This document shows positions 25,518-34,609 of a stretch of 40,499 nucleotides of DNA, one piece after another; within the stretch, counting starts at the first letter, position 1; each line of letters opens with the position of its first letter. The position numbers and the translations under genes were made by a program. A model generated the notes under the pieces. The model saw nothing but the letters and a program-made list of their open reading frames with translations, made no database searches and was not told the origin of the DNA. Origin of the DNA: Bacteroidales bacterium (GTDB taxonomy: Bacteria > Bacteroidota > Bacteroidia > Bacteroidales > UBA12077); contig JAKSCO010000205.1 in assembly GCA_022360575.1 (NCBI GenBank), positions 1 to 40,499 on the forward strand. The letters are read 5' to 3'.

Positions 25518-25946
25518 GTAAAACAAGCATTGTTTATTTGTATAAATACAATTACATGGATGAAATAAGCTTTGTAAGTTTGTACAAATGCAATACATGG
25601 GTGAAATGAGCTTTGTAAGTTTGTACAAATGCATTACACGAGTGAAATGAGCTTTGTAAGTTTGTACAAATGCAATTACACGAGTGAAATGAGCTTTGTA
25701 AGTTTTTACAAACACAATTACACGGGTGAAATGGGCTTTGTAAGTTTTTACAAATGCAATTACACGGATGAAATGGGCTTTGTAAGTTTTTACAAATGCA
25801 ATTACATGGATGAAATGAGCTTTGTAAGTTTTTACAAATGCAATACATGGGTGAAATGAGCTTTGTAAGTTTCTACAAACGCAATTACACGGATGAAATG
25901 AGCCTTGTAAGTTTTTACAAATACAATCGAATGAAATGGCAAATGT
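25518..25946. repeat. 41/42-bp palindromic tandem repeat, about 10 units
   Basis: Units beginning TGAAAT start at 25561, 25602, 25643, 25685, 25727, 25769, 25811, 25852 and 25894, with degenerate units at both ends (about 25518 and 25932). Steps are 41 or 42 bp. Each unit contains TTTGTAA-GTTT-TTACAAA, and its two halves form an imperfect 18-bp inverted repeat. Because 42 is a multiple of three, both strands show open frames across it, but the 41-bp steps shift the frame, and I do not call a gene. Copies differ mostly by A/G and T/C changes. Confidence 0.9.
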
Positions 25947-26010
25947 AAAAATGAAACAAGCATCTTTTCATAACAATCAATTTTCATATTATAAATGACA
26001 CATTAATCAA

Positions 26011-26069
26011 CTGTTCAATTTCGGAACAGTGTTCGATTTGATTACAAAATAAATCTTACAAACTGTTCC
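26011..26069. promoter_or_regulatory. clustered CTGTTC/GAACAG dyads
   Basis: CTGTTC (26011-26016), GAACAGTGTTC (26024-26034, itself a palindrome) and CTGTTCC (26063-26069) can form alternative hairpins or act as a regulator site. They lie about 100-150 bp upstream of the Rex-like operator of the adhE operon. Confidence 0.35.
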
Positions 26070-26166
26070 AAACCATTACATAATTAAATTTACTTATCCT
26101 GTTTACTTTCCTTTATTTTTTTATAATCTTCTGAAATAGCCGTAAATAGACGAACTGGCATAGGCT

Positions 26167-26184
26167 TTGTTAATCAATTAACAC
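26167..26184. promoter_or_regulatory. Rex-type redox operator
   Basis: TTGTTAATCAATTAACAC matches the known Rex operator TTGTTAAnnnnTTAACAA at 13 of 14 defined positions. It lies 33 bp before the first gene of the ferredoxin-like/adhE operon and overlaps a -7-like TAGGCTTTG (26161-26169). Rex represses adhE in many anaerobes when NADH/NAD+ is low. Control by Rex here is inference from site and context. Confidence 0.75.
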
Positions 26185-26216
26185 AAAAGTGATAATTAAT
26201 TTAATTCAATAAAGTA

Positions 26217-26471
26217 ATGAAAGATAAAGTAACTGTTAAGATTTGCGTAGGAACCTATTCATATGTAATGGGAGGAGCTGATTTAATAAAGTTAAAAAAT
26301 GAACTTCCTGTACAATTAAAGAACAAAGTACATTTTGAAGGAGCCGTTGAATTAGAAGGTTGCAATGAGCACTCAGGGAAAAAGCCCCCTTTTGCTCAGG
26401 TAAATAACAAAATTATAGAGCAGGCAAGTAAAGAAAAAATTATTACTGCTATCGAAAACGAATTAAGATAA
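26217..26471 (+). CDS. thioredoxin-like ferredoxin (NuoE/HydE-subunit type) with two of four Cys replaced
   Basis: This small protein of 84 residues has the thioredoxin-like [2Fe-2S] ferredoxin layout found in NuoE and in the small subunit of NAD-linked hydrogenases. It starts VKICVGTYSYVMGGADLIK, and the second site is VELEGCNEHSGKKPPFAQVN. In the usual pattern the cluster is held by C-x4-C and C-x3-C. Here Cys10 and Cys49 remain, but positions 15 and 53 are Ser. It may have lost its cluster or use Ser ligands. It is 25 bases upstream of adhE behind a Rex-type operator, so it probably serves the same redox pathway. Confidence 0.7.
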   Translation: MKDKVTVKICVGTYSYVMGGADLIKLKNELPVQLKNKVHFEGAVELEGCNEHSGKKPPFAQVNNKIIEQASKEKIITAIENELR

Positions 26472-26496
26472 GTTATTCACTGTAAATTTTTCAACA

Positions 26497-29124
26497 ATGA
26501 CAGAAACAAAAACAAAAGTAGAAAATTCTGAGAGAGAACAGAAAATACAAGAATTAGAGATTTTAATTCATAAAGTAAAAGATGCTCAGAAAATATATAG
26601 AACCTTTGACCAAGAGCAAGTAGATAAAATATTCAGAGAAGCAGCATTTGCTGCAGCTAGCCAACGAATATATTTGGCAAAAATGGCTCACGAAGAAACA
26701 GGCATGGGTGTTATTGAAGATAAAGTTATAAAGAACCATTTTGCATCTGAATATATTTACAATAAATTTAAAAATGCCCAAACTTGTGGTATTATCGAAG
26801 ACGATCAAACGTATGGTGTAACTAAGGTAGCCGAACCTATTGGAGTTATTGCGGGGATTGTTCCAACAACAAATCCTACTTCGACTGCAATTTTCAAAGC
26901 TCTTATTAGTTTAAAAACTCGTAATGCAATTATTTTTTCGCCACACCCTCGAGCTAAAAAAAGTACTATTGCTGCGGCAAAAATTATTTTAGATGCAGCA
27001 GTAAAAGCAGGTGCTCCTGAAAACTTAATTGGATGGATTGAAGAACCTTCAATTGAAGCATCGCAACACTTAATGTCTCATAAAGAAATAGATTTAATTT
27101 TAGCTACCGGAGGTCCGGGTATGGTAAAAGCTGCTTACTCATCAGGAATTCCTGCTATTGGTGTTGGATCGGGTAATACTCCAGCTATTATCGACGAAAC
27201 TGCCGACATAAAAATGGCTGTAAGCTCGATATTAATGAGTAAAACTTTTGACAATGGAATGATATGTGCATCAGAACAATCGGTAGTTGTTGTTAAGGAT
27301 GTTTACAATAAAGTTAAAAAAGAATTTATTGACTCAGGAGCATACATTTTAAGTAAACAAGAAAAAGAAAAAGTTGCTAAGGTTATAATTATCGACGGTC
27401 ATATTAATGCTAAAATTGTTGGACAATCGGCACACACAATAGCTAAACTTGCAGGTGTTGATGTTCCAGAATCGACTAAAGTACTTATTGGCGAAGCTGA
27501 AAAAATTGGAAACGATGAGCATTTTGCTTTCGAAAAATTATCGCCAGTGTTAGGTTTATATAAAGCTGAAGATTTTAAAGAAGCCGAATTTAAAGCTGTA
27601 AGATTAGTTCAGTTTGGAGGAATTGGTCATACTTCAGTATTATATACTAATAGCTCTAATCGCGATCGTATCAAGTCGTTTAGTTCATTTGTTAAAACCG
27701 GACGTGTATTAATTAATATGCCATCGTCGCAAGGAGCAATTGGAGATATTTATAATTTCAGATTAGAACCTTCATTAACACTTGGATGTGGATCGTGGGG
27801 AGGAAACTCTGTAAGCGAAAATGTAGGGATAAAACATTTAATGAATTTTAAAACAAAAGCAGAAAGAAGAGAAAATATGTTGTGGTTACAATTACCTCCA
27901 AAAATTTATTTCAAAAAAGGATGTTTGCCAGTTGCTTTAGGCGACCTTGAAGGTAAAAAAAGAGCTTTTATTGTTACCGACAAATCATTATACGATATGG
28001 GCTTTACAGCAAAAGTAACTGCTCCGCTCGAAAAAATGGGAATTGAAACACAAGTATTCTACGATGTAGAACCAGATCCTACCTTAGCTAATGTAGAAAA
28101 AGGATTATCGGTTATGAATGTATTCAATCCTGATGTAATTATTGCTTTAGGTGGTGGTTCGCCAATGGATGCAGCAAAAATTATGTGGTTAATGTACGAA
28201 CATCCCGAAACTGAGTTCCAAGGCTTAGCTCTTCGTTTTATGGATATCAGAAAACGTATTTACAAATTCCCTGAATTAGGTAAAAAAGCAAGCTTGGTAG
28301 CTATACCTACTACATCAGGAACAGGATCTGAAGTAACACCATTTGCTGTTGTAACCGATCAGGAAAGCGGAATAAAATATCCTATTGCCGATTATCAATT
28401 AACACCTAACATGGCTATTGTTGATTCTGAACTTGTTATGACAATGCCAGCAAAACTGACAGCTTGGGGAGGTGTTGATGCTTTAACTCATGCAATAGAA
28501 GCTTATGTTTCGGTTTTTGCTACCGAATATACAAATCCTTATGCTTTAGAAGCATTAAGCTTATTGTTTAAATATCTGCCTCAATCGTATAGAGATGGAG
28601 CAACAAACGAAGAAGCTAAAGAAAAAGTACACTATGCTGCAAATATTGCAGGTATTGCGTTTGCAAATGCATTTCTTGGTGTATGTCACTCTATGGCTCA
28701 CAAGTTAGGGTCCGAATTCCATGTTCCTCATGGATTAGCTAACGCTCTTATTATTTGCGAAGTGATTAAATTTAATGCTGTCAAAGCTCCTCGCAAACAA
28801 GCAACATTCCCTCAGTACAAATATCCTGAAGCATCAGAGCGCTATGCTAAAGCTTCACGCTATCTTGGTTTTGGAGGAAAAACAGATGAAGAAAGTATTG
28901 ATAATTTAATTAAAGCTATCGATAAATTAAAAATGGAAGTAGGAATTCCTGCTAACATTAAAGAAGCTGGAGTTAATGAAGATGAATTCTTAAAACGTTT
29001 AGATCACATGTCTGAATTAGCTTTCGACGATCAATGTACTGGTGCTAATCCTCGTTATCCTTCAATTGATGAAATAAAACGTATGTACATCAATTGCTTC
29101 TATGGAACTAACGAAAGAGTTTAG
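26497..29124 (+). CDS. adhE: bifunctional acetaldehyde-CoA/alcohol dehydrogenase
   Basis: AdhE reduces acetyl-CoA to acetaldehyde and then ethanol, using two NADH. The N-terminal aldehyde dehydrogenase part carries the catalytic Cys in FDNGMICASEQSV and the PTTNPTST block. The C-terminal iron alcohol dehydrogenase part carries GGGSPMDAAKIMW, the metal-binding HAIEAYVS and GVCHSMAHKLGSEFHVPHGLANA. The length of 875 residues is that of the full fusion. It follows the ferredoxin-like gene and is closed by its own terminator. This is good evidence for fermentative ethanol formation. Confidence 0.97.
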   Translation: MTETKTKVENSEREQKIQELEILIHKVKDAQKIYRTFDQEQVDKIFREAAFAAASQRIYLAKMAHEETGMGVIEDKVIKNHFASEYIYNKFKNAQTCGIIEDDQTYGVTKVAEPIGVIAGIVPTTNPTSTAIFKALISLKTRNAIIFSPHPRAKKSTIAAAKIILDAAVKAGAPENLIGWIEEPSIEASQHLMSHKEIDLILATGGPGMVKAAYSSGIPAIGVGSGNTPAIIDETADIKMAVSSILMSKTFDNGMICASEQSVVVVKDVYNKVKKEFIDSGAYILSKQEKEKVAKVIIIDGHINAKIVGQSAHTIAKLAGVDVPESTKVLIGEAEKIGNDEHFAFEKLSPVLGLYKAEDFKEAEFKAVRLVQFGGIGHTSVLYTNSSNRDRIKSFSSFVKTGRVLINMPSSQGAIGDIYNFRLEPSLTLGCGSWGGNSVSENVGIKHLMNFKTKAERRENMLWLQLPPKIYFKKGCLPVALGDLEGKKRAFIVTDKSLYDMGFTAKVTAPLEKMGIETQVFYDVEPDPTLANVEKGLSVMNVFNPDVIIALGGGSPMDAAKIMWLMYEHPETEFQGLALRFMDIRKRIYKFPELGKKASLVAIPTTSGTGSEVTPFAVVTDQESGIKYPIADYQLTPNMAIVDSELVMTMPAKLTAWGGVDALTHAIEAYVSVFATEYTNPYALEALSLLFKYLPQSYRDGATNEEAKEKVHYAANIAGIAFANAFLGVCHSMAHKLGSEFHVPHGLANALIICEVIKFNAVKAPRKQATFPQYKYPEASERYAKASRYLGFGGKTDEESIDNLIKAIDKLKMEVGIPANIKEAGVNEDEFLKRLDHMSELAFDDQCTGANPRYPSIDEIKRMYINCFYGTNERV

Positions 29125-29136
29125 GTTTAAATAAGA

Positions 29137-29176
29137 ATATGAGTCTCATACATTTTATTGAGGCTCGTATTTTTTA
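29137..29176 (+). terminator. adhE terminator
   Basis: ATATGAGTCTCA (29137-29148) pairs with TGAGGCTCGTAT (29159-29170), including two G-U pairs, followed by six T. Confidence 0.85.
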
Positions 29177-29310
29177 ATACATATCTAAATAATACATTAT
29201 AACTTTGGTTTTATTTTCTGTTTATTCTGAAAATCTGAACCAAAGTTTTTTTCTTTTACTCCCCATACTTCCTTGTTTCTGATTAGTACTTTTAGTCATT
29301 AGAATATTCG

Positions 29311-29318
29311 TAAATTTG
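29311..29318 (+). promoter_or_regulatory. -7 box for the Ppx/GppA operon
   Basis: TAAATTTG fits TAnnTTTG and lies 23 bases before the start at 29342. The -33 TTG is not present. Confidence 0.6.
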
Positions 29319-29341
29319 TCCGAAATCATAAATACAAAGAA

Positions 29342-30262
29342 ATGACTATAGCAGTTATCGATATGGGAACAAATATGTTTAATGTTCTTGTTGTCGAAAT
29401 CATGTCTGATAAATCATATAAAATACTATTTCATAAACAAATTGGAATAAAACTAGGCAAAGGAGGAATAAACAAACACATTATTACATCCGAAGCTTTC
29501 GACAGAGCAATTAATGGAATTGCTATTCTTTTAGATGATATAAAACCTTTTTGTGTTGATAAAATTAAAACAATAGCAACTTCGGGAATTCGTAGTGCCA
29601 AAAACGGAAATGAATTGGTTCAGAAAATAAAAACAGAATTCAATATTGATGTAGATGTAATTTCGGGAGATGAAGAAGCTGAGTTAATTTATATGGGAGT
29701 AAAACAAATTATCGATATAAAAACAAAACCAGTACTTATATTAGATATTGGAGGTGGAAGCAACGAATTTATTATAGCAGACCAAACAGGAATATTATGG
29801 AAACATAGCTTTGACTTAGGTGTAGCACGCTTGCTTGAGCGTTTTAATCCATCCGATCCTATAACAATAGATGAAGTTAAGCAAATCGAAAAATATCTCG
29901 ATCCAGAACTCAAGTTATTATATCAATCTGTTACCAAATACCAACCTAAACATCTGATTGGATGTTCGGGCGCTTTCGAATCGTTTAGCTTAATGGTGAT
30001 AGAACAAAAAGAAATAAAGATGAAAATCGATACATATTACAATATTGATTTATGCGATTTCAAAAATCTTCATTTAAAGCTCTTAGCTTCAACTATAGAT
30101 GCCCGTAAAAAGATTAGAGGACTGGAACCTGTTCGAGCAGAAATGATTGTTATGGCAAGTATTTTTACTAATTTTATAATCGAGAAATTAGATATTCAGA
30201 AATTAACACAATCGGCCTTTGCTATAAAAGAAGGAATGGTTGATAAAATAGCAAATAGTTAA
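29342..30262 (+). CDS. Ppx/GppA-family phosphatase
   Basis: This is an exopolyphosphatase/guanosine pentaphosphate phosphatase-like enzyme of the actin-like ATPase superfamily. AVIDMGTNMFNVLVVE near the start and LILDIGGGSNEF near residue 142 are the two phosphate-binding motifs. TSGIRSAKNG and SGDEEAELIYMGV are also family blocks. The 306 residues cover only the catalytic Ppx-GppA region; the C-terminal HD domain of longer homologues is missing. It opens a close-packed operon and is followed after 11 bases by an NtrC-like regulator. Whether it acts on polyphosphate or pppGpp cannot be decided. Confidence 0.9.
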   Translation: MTIAVIDMGTNMFNVLVVEIMSDKSYKILFHKQIGIKLGKGGINKHIITSEAFDRAINGIAILLDDIKPFCVDKIKTIATSGIRSAKNGNELVQKIKTEFNIDVDVISGDEEAELIYMGVKQIIDIKTKPVLILDIGGGSNEFIIADQTGILWKHSFDLGVARLLERFNPSDPITIDEVKQIEKYLDPELKLLYQSVTKYQPKHLIGCSGAFESFSLMVIEQKEIKMKIDTYYNIDLCDFKNLHLKLLASTIDARKKIRGLEPVRAEMIVMASIFTNFIIEKLDIQKLTQSAFAIKEGMVDKIANS

Positions 30263-30273
30263 ACAATAGCACA

Positions 30274-31440
30274 ATGGCAAAAATATTAGTTGTCGACGAC
30301 GAGAAAAGTATACGCGAAACATTAAAAGAGATATTAGAATACGAAGATCATAAAGTTGATTTAGCCGAAGATGGTGAAGCAGGAATAGAGAAATTTAAAT
30401 TAAAAAAATACGATATAGTATTACTTGATATTAAAATGCCCAAAAAGGATGGTGTTGAAATTTTAACTGAAATTTTACAGATAAGCACCGAAGTTCCAAT
30501 CATTATGATATCAGGACATGGTAATATAGATACTGCTGTTGAAACAATCAAAAAAGGAGCCTACGATTTTATTGAAAAACCTTTAGATTTAAATAGATTG
30601 TTAGTAACTATTCGGAATGCCATGGATAAAAATTCATTGGTAAAAGAAACCAAAACATTAAAACGCAAAGTATCTAAAACTTTCGATATAATAGGTGAGT
30701 CTGAACCAATACAACAAGTTAAAGATATTATTGACAAAGTAGCTCCAACCGATGCTCGAGTTTTAATTACAGGACCTAATGGCTCAGGAAAAGAATTGGT
30801 AGCTCGGTGGCTACACGAAAAAAGTGTGCGCGAGAAACAAGCTTTTGTCGAAGTTAATTGTGCTGCTATTCCTTCAGAACTTATCGAGAGCGAATTATTC
30901 GGACACGAAAAAGGAGCTTTTACTTCGGCACACAAACAGCGTAAAGGTAAATTTGAGCAAGCTCATAACGGAACCATATTTTTAGATGAAATAGGTGATA
31001 TGAGTTTAAATGCTCAGGCAAAAGTTTTAAAAGCTCTCGAAGAGAAAAAAATATCGCGTGTAGGTAGCGATAAAGATATCAATGTTAATGTTCGTATTAT
31101 TGCTGCAACAAATAAAAATCTTAAAGAAGAAATAAAAAACAATAATTTTCGCGAAGACTTATATCATCGTTTAAGTGTTATTCTAATTACTGTCCCATCA
31201 TTAAACGATCGTAAAGACGATATTCCATTATTGGCCGAACATTTTAACAACTTAATTTGCTCTGACTATGGTGTCCCGAATAAAGATATAAAACCCAATG
31301 CGATTAACGAACTTAAAAAAATTAATTGGACAGGAAACATTAGAGAGTTTCGGAATGTTTTAGAACGATTAATTATATTGTGCGAAACAGAAATTACAGC
31401 AAAAGATGTAATTGCCTATGCACAACCTATATCGAAATAA
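30274..31440 (+). CDS. NtrC-like response regulator lacking a DNA-binding domain
   Basis: A receiver domain (residues 1-120: VVDDEKS, phospho-acceptor Asp in IVLLDIKMPKKDG, ISGHG, FIEKPLD) is followed by a sigma-54-type AAA+ ATPase (GPNGSGKELVARWLH, the NCAAIPSELIESELFGHEKG block, GTIFLDEIGDM, WTGNIREFRNVLERL). The protein ends at 388 residues, soon after the ATPase lid, so the usual Fis-type helix-turn-helix is absent. The sigma-54 contact loop reads GAFTSA instead of GAFTGA. Similar short forms are, to my knowledge, common in Bacteroidota. No histidine kinase is adjacent. Confidence 0.9.
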   Translation: MAKILVVDDEKSIRETLKEILEYEDHKVDLAEDGEAGIEKFKLKKYDIVLLDIKMPKKDGVEILTEILQISTEVPIIMISGHGNIDTAVETIKKGAYDFIEKPLDLNRLLVTIRNAMDKNSLVKETKTLKRKVSKTFDIIGESEPIQQVKDIIDKVAPTDARVLITGPNGSGKELVARWLHEKSVREKQAFVEVNCAAIPSELIESELFGHEKGAFTSAHKQRKGKFEQAHNGTIFLDEIGDMSLNAQAKVLKALEEKKISRVGSDKDINVNVRIIAATNKNLKEEIKNNNFREDLYHRLSVILITVPSLNDRKDDIPLLAEHFNNLICSDYGVPNKDIKPNAINELKKINWTGNIREFRNVLERLIILCETEITAKDVIAYAQPISK

Positions 31441-31463
31441 TATAAAGTTTTGAACTAGCGACC

Positions 31464-32909
31464 ATGAAAAGAACAGAGAAAGATTTTTTAGGAGAAAAGA
31501 AAATAGACAAAGATGCTTTGTATGGAATCCATTCGATACGTGCAAAAGAAAATTTTCCCAACGAAAGTTCTTTTCATATCGAATGGTATAAAGCTATAGG
31601 TTTAACAAAACTTGCTTGTTATAAAACTTACGAGAATTTTAAGAAGGCAATTCATCAAAAATACTCCGAAAAAGATATTCCTTTCTCGTTATTCGACAAT
31701 TCAATTATTAAAGCATTACAGCAATCAGCCGAAGAAGTTTCTTCTGGGAAATATTTCGAACATTTTATAGTTCCTGCTATACAAGGAGGTGCCGGAACAA
31801 GTATTAATATGAATGTAAATGAAATAATAACAAACCTATCGCTTAACAAACTGGGCGAAGATTATGGCAATTATTCAATAATCGATCCTATTGAACATGC
31901 AAATATTTATCAGTCGACCAACGATGTTATTCCTTCATCTCTAAAACTTGCTGTCATAAAACTTTTAGTCGATTTAGAAGAAGATATTAACAATTTGCGC
32001 TCCGATATCGAAACTTTAGAAGTTAAATACAGAAATAAATTACGAATAGGTTTTACTCAAATGCAAGAGGCAGTACCCTCGTCATATGCTATGCTTTTTA
32101 GTTCTTATAACGAAGCTTTATCGCGCGATTGGTGGAGAGTTTCGAAATGTTTTGAGCGAATAAAAGTTGTAAATCTTGGAGGTAGTGCTATCGGAACAGG
32201 AATTGCTATCCCTCGGTATTTTATTATGGAAGTAGTTTCGGTTTTACAAGCACTAACAAAGTTACCAATAACCCGAAGTGAAAATATGCCCGATACAACA
32301 TCAAATCTCGATTCGTTAGTTGAGGTACATGCAATATTAAAATCGCATGCTGTAAATCTTGAAAAAATGGTATCTGACATTCGCTTACTGTCTTCTGATA
32401 TAATTAATAAAGAAATGAACATTCCTCAAAAACAAGTAGGAAGTTCTATTATGCCAGGTAAAATAAACCCTGTGATTCCGGAGTTTGTAATTAGTGCTGC
32501 TCATAAAATTTATGCCAACGATATGTTAATATCATCATTAAGCGCACAAGGCTGTCTCGACCTAAATGCATACTTACCTACAATTGGGAATGCTTTAATC
32601 GAAAGTATAAAACTTTTGACTGCATGCGATAAATCTCTTAAAGAAAACTTGTTCAAAGACATACAAATTGACAACAACAAAGCTGAAGCTAATTTATACA
32701 ACAGTAAAGCAATAACAACAGCCTTAAGTCCGTATATAGGTTATAATAAAGCTGCCGGCTTAGCAAAAGAAATGAAAAAGTTTAATATTGATATATTCGA
32801 AGCGAACAACAAGCTTAAGCTTATTGATAACTCAAAACTGAAACAAATACTTCTGCCTCAAAATTTATTAAAAATGGGTTTTACCTTAAATGATATAACA
32901 AGTTTATGA
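31464..32909 (+). CDS. aspA: aspartate ammonia-lyase
   Basis: This member of the fumarase/aspartase superfamily deaminates L-aspartate to fumarate and ammonia. The signature loop VGSSIMPGKINPVIPE (near residue 330) carries the catalytic Ser. IYQSTNDVIPSSLKLA and GFTQMQEAVPSS correspond to the substrate-binding blocks, with Glu where many aspartases have Asp (TQLQDA). The N-terminus ALYGIHSIRAKENF agrees with aspartase rather than fumarase or argininosuccinate lyase. The length of 481 residues is normal. Its stop overlaps the next start (ATGA), so it is in the operon with the membrane protein. It would feed fumarate to anaerobic reduction. Confidence 0.9.
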   Translation: MKRTEKDFLGEKKIDKDALYGIHSIRAKENFPNESSFHIEWYKAIGLTKLACYKTYENFKKAIHQKYSEKDIPFSLFDNSIIKALQQSAEEVSSGKYFEHFIVPAIQGGAGTSINMNVNEIITNLSLNKLGEDYGNYSIIDPIEHANIYQSTNDVIPSSLKLAVIKLLVDLEEDINNLRSDIETLEVKYRNKLRIGFTQMQEAVPSSYAMLFSSYNEALSRDWWRVSKCFERIKVVNLGGSAIGTGIAIPRYFIMEVVSVLQALTKLPITRSENMPDTTSNLDSLVEVHAILKSHAVNLEKMVSDIRLLSSDIINKEMNIPQKQVGSSIMPGKINPVIPEFVISAAHKIYANDMLISSLSAQGCLDLNAYLPTIGNALIESIKLLTACDKSLKENLFKDIQIDNNKAEANLYNSKAITTALSPYIGYNKAAGLAKEMKKFNIDIFEANNKLKLIDNSKLKQILLPQNLLKMGFTLNDITSL

Positions 32910-34609
32910 TCCGAAAATTTTGCTTTAAAAATGCTTCTATACTAGCAATTGTATTTATTCTTATTAGTGTCACATTTCTCAATTTTAGTCATCATAGATG
33001 GTTGCGTTCAGGAAGAGTAATCGAATGGGACATTAAATCTTACTATGCTTATTTGCCCGCAACCTTTATATATAAAGATTTATCCTTACAATTTAGAAAA
33101 GATAACATTGAAAAATTTGGGGATTTAATTTGGCCAATAGAAACCCCTACAGGGAAACATGCCATTGTAACTTCGATGGGGTTGTCTTTTATGTATGCTC
33201 CTTTCTTTGGTATTGCTCATATATATTGCTTAAACAATTCTGAATATGATGCTGATGGATATACCATGCCCTATAAATTTGCTCTTGTATTTAGTTCGTT
33301 AATTTATGTTATAATAGGTCTGTTTTTCTTAAGAAAGATTCTAAAAAAATTCTTCTCTGAAGATATTGCAACTATTGTTATCCTAGCAATAGGTATTGGG
33401 ACTAACCTTCTGTATTACTATAGCTACGAAGCAGCAATGTCTCATGCTTATAACTTCACTCTAATTACAATATTTTTATGGCAAATAATTAGATTTTATG
33501 AAAGACCTAATTCAAGCAAGGCATTACTAATTGGACTTAATAGTGGTCTTATTACTTTAATAAGACCTACAAATATTTTGGTTCTAATCATATTATTTTT
33601 CTGGAATATATCTTCTTTTTCAGAATTTAAAACCCGTGTTATTTTTTATATCAAGAAGTATAAATTAACACTAATAATGATGATTGCTTTTATCCTTGTT
33701 TGGATTCCTCAGTTTTTATATTGGTATAAAGTTTCTGGAAAAATATTTTACTTTTCGTATGGAGCCGTTGGAGGGAAATTCTTTTTTAATAATCCTCAAA
33801 TAAGTAATATTCTAATTAGTTATAAGAAAGGATGGTTTATTTACACCCCAATCATGTTTATTGCTTTTATTGGAATTTTTGCTTTATTAAAAACAAAAAA
33901 AGAATGGTTTAGCTCTATATTTATTTTCTTTATTTTAAATACTTATATACTTGCTTCGTGGTGGTGTTGGTGGTTTGGAGGGAGTTTTGGACACAGAGCT
34001 TTTATCGATTCATATGGAATAATGGCTCTTCCTCTTGCAGCATTATTAAATTTTACTAAACAAAAAAGAATTCTGTATCATATTAGTATTGGTTGTATTT
34101 TCTTATTGATTGTATTTAATAATTTCCAAATACAACAATATTATAGAAACGCTATCCATTATTGGTGGATGAACAAAGATGCTTACTGGGAAACTTTTTT
34201 AAAATTATACCCAACAGAAAGATACAAACAGCTTATAGTACTTCCTGATTACGAAAAAGCTCGAGAGGGGATATATGTTGGTATTAAGCAAGAATATAAA
34301 AAAGAGGAAAAGATTAAGATATTGCCTTCAAAGCAAGAAACTATTATGTTTATAAAAGACCAACTTGCAGTAGATTCTTCTTCTTCTGATAGCTTGCTAT
34401 TAAAAGAAGCAGAAGATATTTATCTTTTAGATTCATCAAAATATAAAAAGCAACTAATATTAAATAATTTAGAGAAAGATATAAGACACAATAAGAGTTT
34501 AATGGAGGATATCGCGATTAAAGCTAAAAGAAGGAATATTGAATTAGATTCAATGGTTACTTTAGATGCTATATGGTTATACAATAAATACGGATACAAT
34601 GTTAAATAA
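32906..34609 (+). CDS. polytopic membrane protein, GT-C glycosyltransferase-like
   Basis: This is a large membrane protein of 567 residues. It has about ten spans and a conserved early extracytoplasmic Asp in EWDIKSYYAYLPA, the layout of GT-C lipid-linked sugar transferases. A second short extracytoplasmic motif WWCWWFGGSFGHRAFID is shared by many uncharacterised Bacteroidota homologues. The last 130 residues are soluble and highly charged, perhaps a coiled region. It overlaps aspA by 4 bases and the GT2 gene by 11, so the three are translated as a block. The activity is inferred from fold pattern and neighbours, not from a decisive motif. Confidence 0.65.
   Translation: MIRKFCFKNASILAIVFILISVTFLNFSHHRWLRSGRVIEWDIKSYYAYLPATFIYKDLSLQFRKDNIEKFGDLIWPIETPTGKHAIVTSMGLSFMYAPFFGIAHIYCLNNSEYDADGYTMPYKFALVFSSLIYVIIGLFFLRKILKKFFSEDIATIVILAIGIGTNLLYYYSYEAAMSHAYNFTLITIFLWQIIRFYERPNSSKALLIGLNSGLITLIRPTNILVLIILFFWNISSFSEFKTRVIFYIKKYKLTLIMMIAFILVWIPQFLYWYKVSGKIFYFSYGAVGGKFFFNNPQISNILISYKKGWFIYTPIMFIAFIGIFALLKTKKEWFSSIFIFFILNTYILASWWCWWFGGSFGHRAFIDSYGIMALPLAALLNFTKQKRILYHISIGCIFLLIVFNNFQIQQYYRNAIHYWWMNKDAYWETFLKLYPTERYKQLIVLPDYEKAREGIYVGIKQEYKKEEKIKILPSKQETIMFIKDQLAVDSSSSDSLLLKEAEDIYLLDSSKYKKQLILNNLEKDIRHNKSLMEDIAIKAKRRNIELDSMVTLDAIWLYNKYGYNVK

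Noticed and set aside
25415..25859. Repetitive open frames on both strands with 14-residue repeats such as FVSFYKCNYT
   Set aside because: They arise from the 42-bp palindromic repeat, which is open in several frames. Steps of 41 bp break the frame, and there is no promoter or signal for translation.
25518..25946. CRISPR array
   Set aside because: The units are contiguous copies with no unique spacers between them, and no cas gene is present.
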